Source: Candidatus Roslinia caecavium (GTDB lineage Bacteria > Bacillota > Clostridia > Monoglobales > Monoglobaceae). From it: DNA of 64,000 nt. The notes below the pieces were generated by a model. It was not told the origin of the DNA, ran no database searches, and saw only the letters and a list, made by a program, of their open reading frames with translations. This document shows positions 55,384 to 63,924 of the stretch, piece by piece. The stretch covers positions 23,325-87,324 of the forward strand of contig CAJFTO010000008.1 in NCBI GenBank assembly GCA_904419955.1. The letters are read 5' to 3'. How positions within the stretch are numbered: position 1 is the stretch's first letter; every line of letters begins with the position of its first letter. Made by a program: the position numbers and the translations under genes.

Positions 55384-55944
55384 ATGGAAAATACGACGGT
55401 TAACGAAGAACGCGAATTCGGTAAGATTAATATATCCGACGAGGTGGTGTCCATAGTCGCGTCATTGGCGGCGAACAGCGTTAAGGGAGTAGCCGGTATG
55501 GTCAGCTCTATCTCGGGCGGCTTCGCGGAACTGCTCGGCAAAAAGAACCTGTCAAAGGGCGTCAAGGTGAGCGTTACCGACAAAAACGTGGCGCTGGATC
55601 TGTCCATCATAGTCGAATACGGCTCTAAGATCCCCGACGTCGCTTGGGAGATACAGGAAAAGGTCAAGAGCGAAGTCGAGGCGATGACCGGACTCAACGT
55701 AACGGCCGTAAACGTGAGCGTCGAGGGCGTAAACGTTCCCAAGGCGGAGCCTGTAACCGCTAAGCAGGATAAGAACGAAGCGGAAAAGAACGCGGATATG
55801 AACGCCGCGGCGGACGCAGCGGAGCTAAAGGAAGAAGGCGCGGATGAGACGTATACCGCCGCCGTAGCCGAGACCGAAGAGACGAGCGACGATGAAACGG
55901 CGACGCCCGGCGCTGGCGAAGACGGTGGAGAGGACAGAGCGTAA
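55384..55944 (+). CDS. Asp23/Gls24 family envelope-stress protein
   Basis: Alkaline-shock/Gls24 family; members are abundant, cytosolic or membrane-tethered proteins linked to envelope stress. The Asp23 core (residues ~10-120; ISDEVVSIVASLAANSVKGVAGM, IVEYGSKIPDVAWEIQEKVKSEVE) is followed by a 65-residue acidic, Ala-rich tail, longer than usual. The ATG at 55384 after GGGGGG is chosen over a longer frame starting at 55273. It precedes nusB, as in many Clostridia. Confidence 0.88.
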   Translation: MENTTVNEEREFGKINISDEVVSIVASLAANSVKGVAGMVSSISGGFAELLGKKNLSKGVKVSVTDKNVALDLSIIVEYGSKIPDVAWEIQEKVKSEVEAMTGLNVTAVNVSVEGVNVPKAEPVTAKQDKNEAEKNADMNAAADAAELKEEGADETYTAAVAETEETSDDETATPGAGEDGGEDRA

Positions 55945-55999
55945 AGAGAAACTGTGGAAAGGCTCTTTGCTTTACACATACTGCGAGAGCTTTTCAGGC

Positions 56000-56040
56000 G
56001 GGGAATATGCCGCGGCGGAGCGGCGGAAATGGAGATTCAA
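56000..56040 (+). promoter_or_regulatory. Hairpin plus GGAAATGGAGATT leader module before nusB
   Basis: GCCGC (56010-56014), loop GGCGGA and GCGGC (about 56020-56025) form a hairpin followed by GGAAATGGAGATT, containing the nusB Shine-Dalgarno. It parallels the pyrK and pncB leaders. Confidence 0.35.
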
Positions 56041-56448
56041 ATGATAAACTCAGAGAGAAGAGAGGCGAGAGAGTACGCGTTTACGATCTTGTTTCAATAT
56101 AAATTCCATCCCGACGACATGAGGGAGGTCTTAGACGACTTTATGCTGGAGCATCCGGACGTAGCCCAGAGCGATTACATTAAAGACGTGGTTCTGGGAA
56201 CGGTCGAGCATATCGACGAGATAGACGGAAAGATCAACGAGTTCTCAAAAGGCAGAAGAGTGGAACGAATTTCGCTCGCCGGACTGACGCTTATAAGGAT
56301 CGCCGTTTACGAGATGTTCTACCGCGACGACATACCTCCTGTGGTCTCGATAGACGAGGCGGTCACGCTGACGAAAAAGTACGACGACGAGCAGGTAGTT
56401 CCTTTTGTTAACGGGATATTAGGTAATATAAAAAATTCGATCTCATAG
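56041..56448 (+). CDS. nusB: Transcription antitermination factor NusB
   Basis: RNA-binding helical protein that, with NusE (S10), helps antitermination of rRNA operons. REAREYAFTILFQYKF, IDEIDGKINEFSKGR and the C-terminal PVVSIDEAVTLTKKY and PFVNGILGNI are conserved. At 135 residues from ATG 56041 it has the standard size. In-frame upstream starts (56029, 55954) are rejected because the GGAG site at 56031-56034 fits 56041. Confidence 0.93.
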   Translation: MINSERREAREYAFTILFQYKFHPDDMREVLDDFMLEHPDVAQSDYIKDVVLGTVEHIDEIDGKINEFSKGRRVERISLAGLTLIRIAVYEMFYRDDIPPVVSIDEAVTLTKKYDDEQVVPFVNGILGNIKNSIS

Positions 56449-56465
56449 AAAATTCGATATTACAG

Positions 56466-56558
56466 ATCTTGTTTAATAACAAGATTGTTTAATAATAGGA
56501 TAGAAGACGGATCGCTGAATAAAATTCTCAGAGCGGGGAATAAGAGTCCGACGCTCTG
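56466..56558. other. Two inverted repeats between nusB and xseA
   Basis: ATCTTGTT/AACAAGAT (56466-56473 with 56478-56485) is a perfect 8-bp hairpin with a 4-base loop. CAGAGCG/CGCTCTG (56529-56535 with 56552-56558) is a 7-bp hairpin followed by TTTGTTG. They may be weak terminators or message-processing hairpins inside the operon. Confidence 0.4.
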
Positions 56559-56590
56559 TTTGTTGTTGGAAGATAGGCAGAGGTAGACGA

Positions 56591-57784
56591 ATGATAGAAA
56601 AACAAGTTTTGACGGTAACTCAGGTCAATCTGTATATAAAAGAAATGCTGTCGAGAGACGACGTGCTGAGCCATATAACGATAAAGGGCGAGATCTCAAA
56701 TTTTAAAGCCCATTCGTCCGGGCATATGTATATGTCGCTCAAGGACGAGACCGGAGTTATCAGAGCCGTGATGTTCAGAAGCGCCGCGGGCAGGCTGCAG
56801 TTCAGACCGGAGAACGGGATGAAGGTGATCGCGAGCGGCAGGGTGAGCGTGTACGAACGCGACGGCCAGTATCAGTTATATATAGAATACATGCAGCAGG
56901 ACGGATTGGGCGACCTGCATATCGCGTTTGAGAAGCTGAAACAGAAGCTTTCGGCGGAGGGATTATTCGATCCGAAGCATAAAAAGCCGCTCCCCAAGTA
57001 CCCGAAGCGGATAGGCGTGATAACGGCGCCGACCGGAGCCGCGATAAGGGATATACTGAACATCCTGTCGAGGCGGTTCAAATACGCGGACGTGGTGTTG
57101 TACCCGGTCCTGGTTCAGGGCGAGAACGCGGCTATGAGCATAGCGGTCGCGCTCAAGTATTTTAACGAGAATAACGCGGCGGACGTTTTGATAGTGGGAC
57201 GCGGCGGAGGTTCGATAGAGGATCTGTGGGCGTTTAACGAAGAGATAGTGGCGAGAGCGATATACGACAGCCGTATTCCGGTTATCTCCGCCGTGGGTCA
57301 CGAGGTGGACTTCACAATCTCCGACTTTGTAGCCGACCTGCGCGCGCCCACGCCTTCGGCGGCGGCGGAGCTTGTAGTTCCGTCTCAGGAGGAGCTTAAG
57401 GATAAGTTTAACAACGTATACGGCAGGCTCTACTCCTGCGCCGGGAGGATATTGGAGAAGAACAGGCTGAGGCTCAGACTGCTGACCGAAAAGCCTGTAT
57501 TGAAAACGCCCGAGCGGAGCTTAGACGAGAGACGGCTGTATATCGACGGGCTGTATAACCGGTTTGAAAACGCCTATAAGAACATCCTTAAGGAGAAGGA
57601 GCAGGCGCTTAAGCTAAACGCGTCCAAGCTCGACGGGCTTAGCCCTCTCAGCGTGCTGAGCCGCGGCTTTTCGGTTACCAAGGACGAAGGCGGCCGGGTC
57701 GTAAAATCGGTCGGGCAGGTTAAAAAGGGCGATAAAATATCCGTCGTGGTCTCGGACGGCGAGATCAAGGCTAGCGTCGAATAG
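56591..57784 (+). CDS. xseA: Exodeoxyribonuclease VII large subunit
   Basis: Catalytic subunit of the single-strand DNA exonuclease VII. The N-terminal OB fold (1-~100; ISNFKAHSSGHMYMSLKDE) binds DNA, and the catalytic part has PTGAAIRDI, the GRGGGSIEDLWAFNEE loop and AVGHEVDFTISDFVAD; a coiled coil follows. At 397 residues it is slightly short but complete. AGAGG precedes the ATG. xseB follows after ~250 bases. Confidence 0.96.
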   Translation: MIEKQVLTVTQVNLYIKEMLSRDDVLSHITIKGEISNFKAHSSGHMYMSLKDETGVIRAVMFRSAAGRLQFRPENGMKVIASGRVSVYERDGQYQLYIEYMQQDGLGDLHIAFEKLKQKLSAEGLFDPKHKKPLPKYPKRIGVITAPTGAAIRDILNILSRRFKYADVVLYPVLVQGENAAMSIAVALKYFNENNAADVLIVGRGGGSIEDLWAFNEEIVARAIYDSRIPVISAVGHEVDFTISDFVADLRAPTPSAAAELVVPSQEELKDKFNNVYGRLYSCAGRILEKNRLRLRLLTEKPVLKTPERSLDERRLYIDGLYNRFENAYKNILKEKEQALKLNASKLDGLSPLSVLSRGFSVTKDEGGRVVKSVGQVKKGDKISVVVSDGEIKASVE

Positions 57785-58033
57785 CGTCGGCGTTTCGCTT
57801 AAACGTAAGCGTATGGATCGGCTCCGATTACCTTAAGAGTATAAATATAGATCGAGTCCGCGCCGCGTTTTAAGGCGGGGACTTGACGGAGACGGACGTT
57901 GCGGAGCGGAAATCCGGGCGGAATATGACGAGACCGACGAATTACGGGCGCCAAGCGCCGCATATGAAAGCTTACGGGCGGGGCGGAACCGACTTAGAGT
58001 AATTTTAATTTTATAGAGTTTGAGGTATTAGAT
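57785..58033. other. Intergenic region between xseA and xseB
   Basis: An unusually long gap for this pair, which normally abut or overlap. It is GC-rich; an imperfect stem of about 9 bp lies near 57855-57885. No supported gene. Confidence 0.4.
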
Positions 58034-58348
58034 ATGATGAACGAGAATAATGAAACGACGGTCAATCCGGAGCCGGATATGACCGAAAAAAATGAAAAGA
58101 CCGCCTCTAAGAGGGGGAAGAAGGATCTGTTTGAGAAGAATTTAAAAGAGCTCGAGCAGGTGGTCAGAGAGCTGGAGAGCGGAGACGCGAGCCTGGACGA
58201 GATGCTCAGTCTGTTTGAAAAGGGTATAAAGCTGACCAAGGAGTGTACGACGGCCTTGGATAACGCCGAGCAGAAGATAAATATACTTATGAGGAACCGG
58301 GATACGGGCGAGCTTGAAGAAAGACCGTTTTCCGGCGCGGGAGAATAA
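58034..58348 (+). CDS. xseB: Exodeoxyribonuclease VII small subunit
   Basis: Small helical partner of XseA. The core FEKNLKELEQVVRELESGD, ASLDEMLSLFEKGIKLTKEC is typical. An N-terminal acidic/lysine extension of about 35 residues makes it 104 residues rather than the usual 70-85. GAGG precedes the double ATG. The polyprenyl synthase gene begins five bases after the stop. Confidence 0.92.
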   Translation: MMNENNETTVNPEPDMTEKNEKTASKRGKKDLFEKNLKELEQVVRELESGDASLDEMLSLFEKGIKLTKECTTALDNAEQKINILMRNRDTGELEERPFSGAGE

Positions 58349-58353
58349 GGATT

Positions 58354-59256
58354 ATGGATTTTAAAGCGAAACTTAAAGAATATACCGCTCTGGTCGAGAG
58401 AGAGCTCGAAAGGGTAACCGAATTTGAGGATCTGCCCCAGAAAAAAGTGATGGAGGCGATGAAGTACAGCCTTTTATCGGGCGGGAAGAGGATACGTCCG
58501 GTAATAACCATAGCGGTCGCGGATATGTTCGGCGGGAACATAAACGACGCGGCGGCGGTCGGCTGCGCGCTCGAATGCGTGCATACATATTCGCTGATCC
58601 ACGACGACCTGCCGTGTATGGACGACGACGATTTAAGACGCGGACGTCCGACCTGTCATAAGGTATACGGCGAGGATATTGCCGTGCTTGCCGGGGACGG
58701 GCTTTTAAACTACGCGTTCGAACTGCTGAGCGATCCGGATCTCTTCGAGGAGCTGAACGGCTTCGACTTGCTGCGCGCGGTCAGGACGCTCTCGACCGCT
58801 TCGGGCGTGTTTGGAATGGTCGGCGGCCAGACGGTGGATCTTGCCTGCGAGGGCGGCGACGGCGTCGGGATCGACGAGCTCGAGTATATGCACAGCCTGA
58901 AGACCGGGGCTTTGATAAACGCAGCGGCCGAGCTCGGCTGCATCGTCGGACATATTGACGAAGACGATACGCGGATTTTATCAAAAATTTACGATTTTAG
59001 TTCCAAATTGGGGTTGGCATTTCAAATAAAAGATGATATACTTGATGTTGTCGGCGATCAGGAAGTTTTAGGCAAAGCTACAGGCAGCGACGCGTCTAAC
59101 GGTAAAACGACTTTTGTAACTCTGCTGGGATTTGAGAAGTCGTCAGAGCGTCTTATGGGGCTTACGGCCGAGGCTAAGGCCGCTTTGGCTGAATTCGGCG
59201 ATTCGGCCGAATTTTTGACCGAGCTTGCGGACTATCTGCTGGATAGGGATAAATAA
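58354..59256 (+). CDS. ispA: Short-chain polyprenyl (farnesyl/geranyl) diphosphate synthase
   Basis: Condenses DMAPP and IPP to GPP/FPP for undecaprenyl and other isoprenoids. The first Asp-rich motif is DDLPCMDDDDLRRGRP, the second QIKDDILDVVGD; GGKRIRP lies near the N-terminus. At 300 residues it has the typical size. It follows xseB as in many bacteria. The stretch 58965-59110, coding the second Asp-rich motif, is AT-richer with GAT/CTT-type codons than flanking parts. Confidence 0.93.
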   Translation: MDFKAKLKEYTALVERELERVTEFEDLPQKKVMEAMKYSLLSGGKRIRPVITIAVADMFGGNINDAAAVGCALECVHTYSLIHDDLPCMDDDDLRRGRPTCHKVYGEDIAVLAGDGLLNYAFELLSDPDLFEELNGFDLLRAVRTLSTASGVFGMVGGQTVDLACEGGDGVGIDELEYMHSLKTGALINAAAELGCIVGHIDEDDTRILSKIYDFSSKLGLAFQIKDDILDVVGDQEVLGKATGSDASNGKTTFVTLLGFEKSSERLMGLTAEAKAALAEFGDSAEFLTELADYLLDRDK

Positions 59257-59338
59257 GCCGTTTTTTCGGAGCCGACGCGTAAATTTTTTGACGGAAAGCG
59301 TATAGCCGGCGAGGATTCGTCGTTTAGAGGTGTTGGTT

Positions 59339-59800
59339 ATGAGATATTTTAATGAGTTTTTGAATAATAACGTGCTCTTTGTAGTGCTGTTCGCGTGGCT
59401 GTTCTCCTGCCTTTTAAAAGGCGTATTGGAGGCGATCAGGTACCGGCGTTTGGATTTTACCAGGTTTTTCGGACCCGGAGGCATGCCGTCGTCGCATACG
59501 ACGATAGTCGCGTCGCTGGCCTTTTGCGTCGGGTTCACAGAGGGGTTCGACAGCGCGATATTCGTCGTCTGCTGCGTTTTGGCTTTGGTTGTGATGTACG
59601 ACGCGTCCGGGATCAGGCGCGCGGCGGGACAGCAGGCGCGTATGATAAATATGATTATCGAAGCTTGGGAGGAAAACGACCTCGCTTTAAAACAACAGAA
59701 GCTGAAGGAGCTGCTGGGACATACTCCTCTCGAGGTTCTCGGCGGCGCGGCGCTTGGTATAGCGGTCGCTGTATCGGCTAACGCTTTGTCTATTATATGA
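59339..59800 (+). CDS. Divergent PAP2 family (DUF212) membrane protein
   Basis: Small membrane protein with three to four helices. The motif PGGMPSSHTTIVASLAFCVG and the later VVMYDASGIRRAAGQQA are the two halves of the phosphatase-like signature of divergent PAP2/DUF212 proteins. No enzymatic function is proven for the family. At 153 residues from ATG 59339 (AGAGG upstream) it has the usual length. It lies where dxs often follows ispA; a lipid phosphate role is plausible but unsupported. Confidence 0.85.
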   Translation: MRYFNEFLNNNVLFVVLFAWLFSCLLKGVLEAIRYRRLDFTRFFGPGGMPSSHTTIVASLAFCVGFTEGFDSAIFVVCCVLALVVMYDASGIRRAAGQQARMINMIIEAWEENDLALKQQKLKELLGHTPLEVLGGAALGIAVAVSANALSII

Positions 59801-59884
59801 TAGACTGCGGCGGATGATTTTAAAAATTATTTGGATAAATATACGAGAATAAATATTTGAGAACGAAAAAAGGAAGTGTGTTAA

Positions 59885-61792
59885 ATGATTAACGTTACGC
59901 TTAAGGGCGGAGACATAAAACAATTCGAGGACGGCGCGAGCCTGTACGAGATGGCTCAGAGTATAAGCGCCGGTTTAGCCCGCGTATGCACGGCGGCCGA
60001 CGTAGACGGGGAGCTTTGCGATCTGAGATACGTTCCCGGGAAAGACTGCTCCGTAAACTTTTTGACATTCGACGACGAGGGCGGACGTCACGCCTACAGA
60101 CATACCGCGTCTCACGTTTTGGCTCAGGCGATCAAGCGGCTGTATCCAAACACGAAGCTGGCGATAGGTCCCGCGATAGCCGACGGTTACTACTACGACT
60201 TCGAGTTTGAGGAACCGATAAGCGAGACCGACTTCGACAAGATCGAAGCAGAGATGAAAAAGATAATAAAAGAGGACTTGCCTATAGAAAGATTCGTTCT
60301 TCCGAGAGACGAGGCGATAAGGTTCATGGCGGACAAAGAGGAGCCGTATAAGGTCGAGCTTATAGAGGATCTGCCCGAGGACGAGACTATATCGTTCTAC
60401 AAGCAGGGCGAGTTCGTAGATCTCTGCGCGGGTCCGCACCTTATGTCTACCGGAAAATTAAAGGCGGTCAAGCTTCAAAATACCGCGGGCGCGTACTGGC
60501 GCGGCAGCGAAAAGAACAAGATGCTGACCAGGATCTACGGCACGGCGTTTCCCAAAAAGTCGGAACTTGACGCGTATCTCGAGAGGATAGAGGAAGCTAA
60601 GAAGCGCGACCACCGCAAGCTCGGCAAGGAGCTTGGTCTGTTCACGATAATGGACGAGGGTCCGGGATTCCCGTTCTTCCTGCCGAAGGGCATGGTTCTT
60701 AAGAACACGCTCACAAACTTCTGGAGAGAGATCCACGACCGCGAGGGCTACGTGGAAATATCCACGCCTATAATCCTGAACAGAAGTCTCTGGGAGACCT
60801 CGGGTCATTGGGATCACTATAAGGATAATATGTATACGACGGTCATCGACGAGACCGAGTTTGCGATAAAGCCGATGAACTGTCCGGGCGGACTGCTGGT
60901 GTATAACTCTACGCCGCACTCCTACCGCGACTTGCCGGTGCGTATGGGCGAGCTGGGCATCGTGCACAGACACGAGAAATCGGGCGCGCTCCACGGACTT
61001 ATGCGCGTTCGCTGTTTCACTCAGGACGACGCGCATATCTTCATGACCCCGGAGCAGATCACCGACGAGATAAAAGGCGTTATCCGCCTTATCGACGAGG
61101 TGTACAAGATATTCGGATTCAAATACCACGTCGAGCTGTCGACCAGACCGGAGGACAGCATGGGAAGCGACGAGGATTGGGAGCTTGCGACAAACGGCCT
61201 TAAGACCGCGCTCGAAGATATAGGTCTCGAATATGTGGTAAACGAGGGCGACGGCGCTTTTTACGGCCCCAAGATAGATTTCCATCTTGAGGATTCGCTC
61301 GGCCGCACCTGGCAGTGCGGCACGATCCAGCTCGACTTCCAGCTCCCGCAGAGATTCAACGCGGAGTACGTGGGAAGCGACGGCGAGAAACACAGACCTA
61401 TCATGATCCACCGCGTCGTATTCGGTTCGATCGAGCGTTTTATAGGCATACTTATCGAACATTTCGCGGGAGCGCTCCCGGCGTGGCTCGCGCCGGTTCA
61501 GGTCAAGATACTGCCTATCTCGGAGCATTATTTCGAGTACGCCGAGTCGGTAAGAGAGACCCTTCGCGCAAGCGGATTCAGAGTCGAAGTGGATAAAAGG
61601 AGCGAGAAGGTCGGTTACAAGATAAGAGAAGCTCAGCTTGAGAAGGTTCCGTACATGCTGATAGTCGGCGAGAAGGAACAGGAGAATAAGAACGTTTCGG
61701 TTCGCTCAAGAAAGGACGGCGATAAAGGCGCGGTCGATCTCAGCGAATTTATAAGCTCGCTCGCCGAAGAGGTGGAGAGTAAGTCTATGTAG
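59885..61792 (+). CDS. thrS: Threonyl-tRNA synthetase
   Basis: Class II synthetase with all four parts: TGS domain (1-~60), editing domain with the HTASHVLAQA His-xxx-His site, catalytic core with motif 2 (RCFTQDDAHIF, GLMRVRCFT) and zinc-binding CPGG, motif 3 (RVVFGSIERFIG) and an anticodon domain. At 635 residues it is standard. AAAGGAAGTG precedes the ATG. The gap before it is only ~85 bases, so no T-box leader fits. Confidence 0.97.
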   Translation: MINVTLKGGDIKQFEDGASLYEMAQSISAGLARVCTAADVDGELCDLRYVPGKDCSVNFLTFDDEGGRHAYRHTASHVLAQAIKRLYPNTKLAIGPAIADGYYYDFEFEEPISETDFDKIEAEMKKIIKEDLPIERFVLPRDEAIRFMADKEEPYKVELIEDLPEDETISFYKQGEFVDLCAGPHLMSTGKLKAVKLQNTAGAYWRGSEKNKMLTRIYGTAFPKKSELDAYLERIEEAKKRDHRKLGKELGLFTIMDEGPGFPFFLPKGMVLKNTLTNFWREIHDREGYVEISTPIILNRSLWETSGHWDHYKDNMYTTVIDETEFAIKPMNCPGGLLVYNSTPHSYRDLPVRMGELGIVHRHEKSGALHGLMRVRCFTQDDAHIFMTPEQITDEIKGVIRLIDEVYKIFGFKYHVELSTRPEDSMGSDEDWELATNGLKTALEDIGLEYVVNEGDGAFYGPKIDFHLEDSLGRTWQCGTIQLDFQLPQRFNAEYVGSDGEKHRPIMIHRVVFGSIERFIGILIEHFAGALPAWLAPVQVKILPISEHYFEYAESVRETLRASGFRVEVDKRSEKVGYKIREAQLEKVPYMLIVGEKEQENKNVSVRSRKDGDKGAVDLSEFISSLAEEVESKSM

Positions 61793-61851
61793 CGTATGTC
61801 CGCTTTGGCGGCGTACGACATTAGCTTATATTTTAACATATAAAAATATCT

Positions 61852-61884
61852 CAGGGCTTCGGCGCGCATTGCCGGCGCCCTGTT
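61852..61884 (+). terminator. Hairpin after thrS, possible terminator
   Basis: CAGGGC and GCCCTG form the base and CGGC/GCCG the upper stem; TTCT follows, a weak U-tract. Confidence 0.35.
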
Positions 61885-61938
61885 CTAATATAGGCTCGGT
61901 AAGCCGGATAAAACAATTATATAAGACGGAGGAATAAC

Positions 61939-62373
61939 ATGAATATTTTAGTGAGCGCGTGTCTCTTGGGAATAGACTGCCGATACGACGGGAGCGGCGA
62001 ATATCTGCCCGCGCTCGATAGACTTAAGCAAAAGCATTGTCTGATCCCGTTTTGCCCCGAGTGTTACGGCGGTCTGCCGACTCCGAGAACTCCGGCTGAG
62101 ATCTCGGGCGGTAGGGTCGCGACAAAAGACGGGGAGGACGTGACGGAGCAGTATAATAAAGGCGCAGGCGAGGCGCTCAGGCTTGCTAAGACTTTGGATT
62201 GCAAGGCGGCGATACTTAAAAGCAGAAGCCCGTCCTGCGGCTTTGGAGCGATATACGACGGAAGCTTCAGCAAAAGATTAGTAAGCGGAAACGGGATCGC
62301 GGCGGAATTGCTGCATAAAAGCGGGATCAATGTGATCGCCGACGAGGACGAGGATAAAATATCCGCGCTTTGA
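61939..62373 (+). CDS. DUF523 / TudS-like protein
   Basis: DUF523 family; the characterised member TudS is an iron-sulfur 2-thiouracil desulfurase. Conserved segments with cysteines are visible: SACLLGIDCRYDG (C8, C14), PFCPECYGGLPTPR and KSRSPSCGFG. At 144 residues it matches the family. AGGAGG-like GGAGGAA precedes the ATG. The substrate here is unproven. Confidence 0.85.
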   Translation: MNILVSACLLGIDCRYDGSGEYLPALDRLKQKHCLIPFCPECYGGLPTPRTPAEISGGRVATKDGEDVTEQYNKGAGEALRLAKTLDCKAAILKSRSPSCGFGAIYDGSFSKRLVSGNGIAAELLHKSGINVIADEDEDKISAL

Positions 62374-62422
62374 GAGGACGGGGCGGATATCGACGTTTTC
62401 AGCGTTGCTATATTGAGATAAA

Positions 62423-62641
62423 TTGCGCGAGAGCGCGCAGGAGGTCTTGGCGCTGTATTTGATCCTCTGTTCGGCGGAGAGGTTTTCCTCAGAGTTTTTA
62501 AGGGGAGACCTGTCGCGAGGACTTTTCCTCGGTCTATCCACCTCGCAGCGGTTAAGCGCGGCGCTGTTTATATTAAGCTTTGCGGGGATCTTTATCCGGC
62601 GGTCAAGAAAAAGCGCGCGCGGCGCGGATGAAAATAGATAG
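62423..62641 (+). pseudogene. Isolated C-terminal fragment of prolipoprotein diacylglyceryl transferase (lgt remnant)
   Basis: Encodes about 60-70 residues with ERFSSEFLRGDLSRG, GLSTSQRLSAALFIL and a final basic FIRRSRKS. This resembles the last membrane helices of Lgt, where RF-EFLRGD and STSQ are typical; the preceding ~200 residues with the catalytic region are absent. The frame has no ATG; the TTG at 62447 is only two bases after AGGAGG. It is probably a remnant left by deletion, or the tail of a gene whose rest is elsewhere. A separate small membrane protein is less likely. Confidence 0.55.
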
Positions 62642-62656
62642 CGGGAGGTATCGACT

Positions 62657-63154
62657 ATGTCTTTAAAATTACATAATATAGATCCGGTATATTCAAGCGA
62701 CTCGAAAATATTGATACTCGGAAGTTTTCCGTCTGTGAAATCCCGGGAGGCGCAGTTTTTTTACGCGCATCCGCAGAATCGGTTTTGGAAAGTCCTGACG
62801 GCGCTGTACGCTCCGGACGGCGGAATTGAGCTCGATACAGTAGATAAGAAGCGCGATTTTCTGCTAAAGAACAAGATCGCGGTTTGGGACGTTATCCGGA
62901 GCTGCGAGATAACGGGTTCTTCGGACAGCTCTATCAAGAACGTAAAGGTAAACGATATCGAGATGATACTTAGCGCGGCGGATATCAAAGCTATATTCTC
63001 AAACGGCGCGACCTCGTATAATTTATATATGAAGTACTGCGCGGATAAGCTCGGCCGTCCGTCGGTCAAACTCCCGTCCACCAGCCCGGCAAACGCCGCG
63101 TACTCTCTGGAGCGGCTTATTGACGCGTGGAGCGCGATAAAAGACTACTGTTAG
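62657..63154 (+). CDS. DNA-deoxyinosine (hypoxanthine) glycosylase, MUG/UDG-like
   Basis: Uracil-DNA-glycosylase-fold protein of the hypoxanthine-DNA glycosylase group. ILGSFPSVKSREAQFFYAHPQNRFWKV gives the N-terminal active-site loop in pieces, and LPSTSPANAAYS the C-terminal loop. It would remove deaminated bases. At 165 residues it matches the family. GGGAGGT precedes the ATG, 15 bases after the lgt remnant. Substrate preference cannot be told from sequence alone. Confidence 0.85.
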   Translation: MSLKLHNIDPVYSSDSKILILGSFPSVKSREAQFFYAHPQNRFWKVLTALYAPDGGIELDTVDKKRDFLLKNKIAVWDVIRSCEITGSSDSSIKNVKVNDIEMILSAADIKAIFSNGATSYNLYMKYCADKLGRPSVKLPSTSPANAAYSLERLIDAWSAIKDYC

Positions 63155-63473
63155 TAAGTTCCGCGTGGATATCGATATTGTCGCCGCATGATATAAATTA
63201 AAGCTCACGAAGCGGCCGGGCGGTAAAAGCCAAAATGTTTTTAAGCGCGGTTCGAGCCGCGGGCGCTTATAAAGAGCCGTAAATACAGGGCTTTTCCCGC
63301 GCGGATCGGACGAAAATTATTGATTATAAAAAAATTTTAGAAAAATTCAAAAAAAGTGTTGACAAGAGTATTATTTTCTGGTAATATATTATCTGTTGCT
63401 GCGGTACTGAAATCGTATATCAAGGATAAAAAACACTTACGGAGAGCGTTTTCGATTCTGTAGTAGCTAATAC
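63155..63473. other. Intergenic region before the tRNA genes
   Basis: No supported gene. The first part is GC-rich, the second AT-rich with the tRNA promoter at 63359-63387. Confidence 0.5.
63359..63387 (+). promoter_or_regulatory. Promoter of the tRNA-Met/tRNA-Glu unit
   Basis: TTGACA (63359-63364) and TAATAT (63382-63387), 17-bp spacer; both tRNA genes and the terminator follow. Confidence 0.75.
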
Positions 63474-63550
63474 GGCGGTATAGCTCAGTTGGCTAGAGCA
63501 TACGGTTCATACCCGTAGTGTCACTGGTTCAAATCCAGTTACCGCTACCA
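63474..63550 (+). tRNA. tRNA-Met (CAT), elongator type
   Basis: 77 nt, folds into a cloverleaf with D-arm GCTC, anticodon stem TACGG/CCGTA, anticodon CAT in the loop TTCATAC, and T-arm loop TTCAAAT. CCA is encoded. The first acceptor pair is G-U (G1, T72). The lack of three G-C pairs in the anticodon stem argues against an initiator. Confidence 0.93.
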
Positions 63551-63554
63551 TTAC

Positions 63555-63629
63555 GGCTCCTTGGTCAAGTGGTTAAGACTCCGCCCTCTCACGGCGGCTA
63601 CAGGGGTTCGAATCCCCTAGGAGTCACCA
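63555..63629 (+). tRNA. tRNA-Glu (CTC)
   Basis: 75 nt; acceptor GGCTCCT with AGGAGTC, anticodon stem CCGCC/GGCGG with loop CTCTCAC, anticodon CTC, T-arm GGGGTTCGAATCCCC; CCA is encoded. It starts four bases after tRNA-Met. Confidence 0.93.
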
Positions 63630-63636
63630 AAATTCG

Positions 63637-63669
63637 CAGAACTGTCTAAATAGGCGGTTCTGTTTTTTT
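63637..63669 (+). terminator. Intrinsic terminator after tRNA-Glu
   Basis: CAGAACTG (63637-63644) pairs with CGGTTCTG (63655-63662), one G-U pair, followed by seven T. Confidence 0.8.
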
Positions 63670-63924
63670 ATACACGATTTTTACACAAATTCCGATATTT
63701 TTTCTTAAACAGACGTTGACGATTCCGTAATAAACAAAATAAATACTTTATTTTCCCATCGCCGCAACGTTATCTAAAAACAAAGTATTCCAATTCCGTT
63801 TGCAAAACCGTTCCGGCGCTAAAGTGAGCCGATTTGCCTATATTCGCCTACGTTTTTGTCCCCGCAAGTCAGTTTTAGAGTTATATAATAGAGGTATAAA
63901 CTTAGACGTTAGGAGGCGATGGTT
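63670..63924. other. Spacer between the tRNA genes and the phage-type gene
   Basis: AT-rich, with TTTTTACACAAA-like sequence near 63677-63690, of the kind seen near attachment sites, but no integrase reading frame on either strand. A TATAAT at 63884-63889 lacks a good -35. Confidence 0.4.

Noticed and set aside
59801..59884. A T-box leader before thrS
   Set aside because: The gap is too short and lacks the AGGGTGG T-box sequence; the hisS and aspS gaps also lack it.
60458..61528. A 356-codon frame antisense to thrS
   Set aside because: Shadow of a highly biased coding region; no site or family features.
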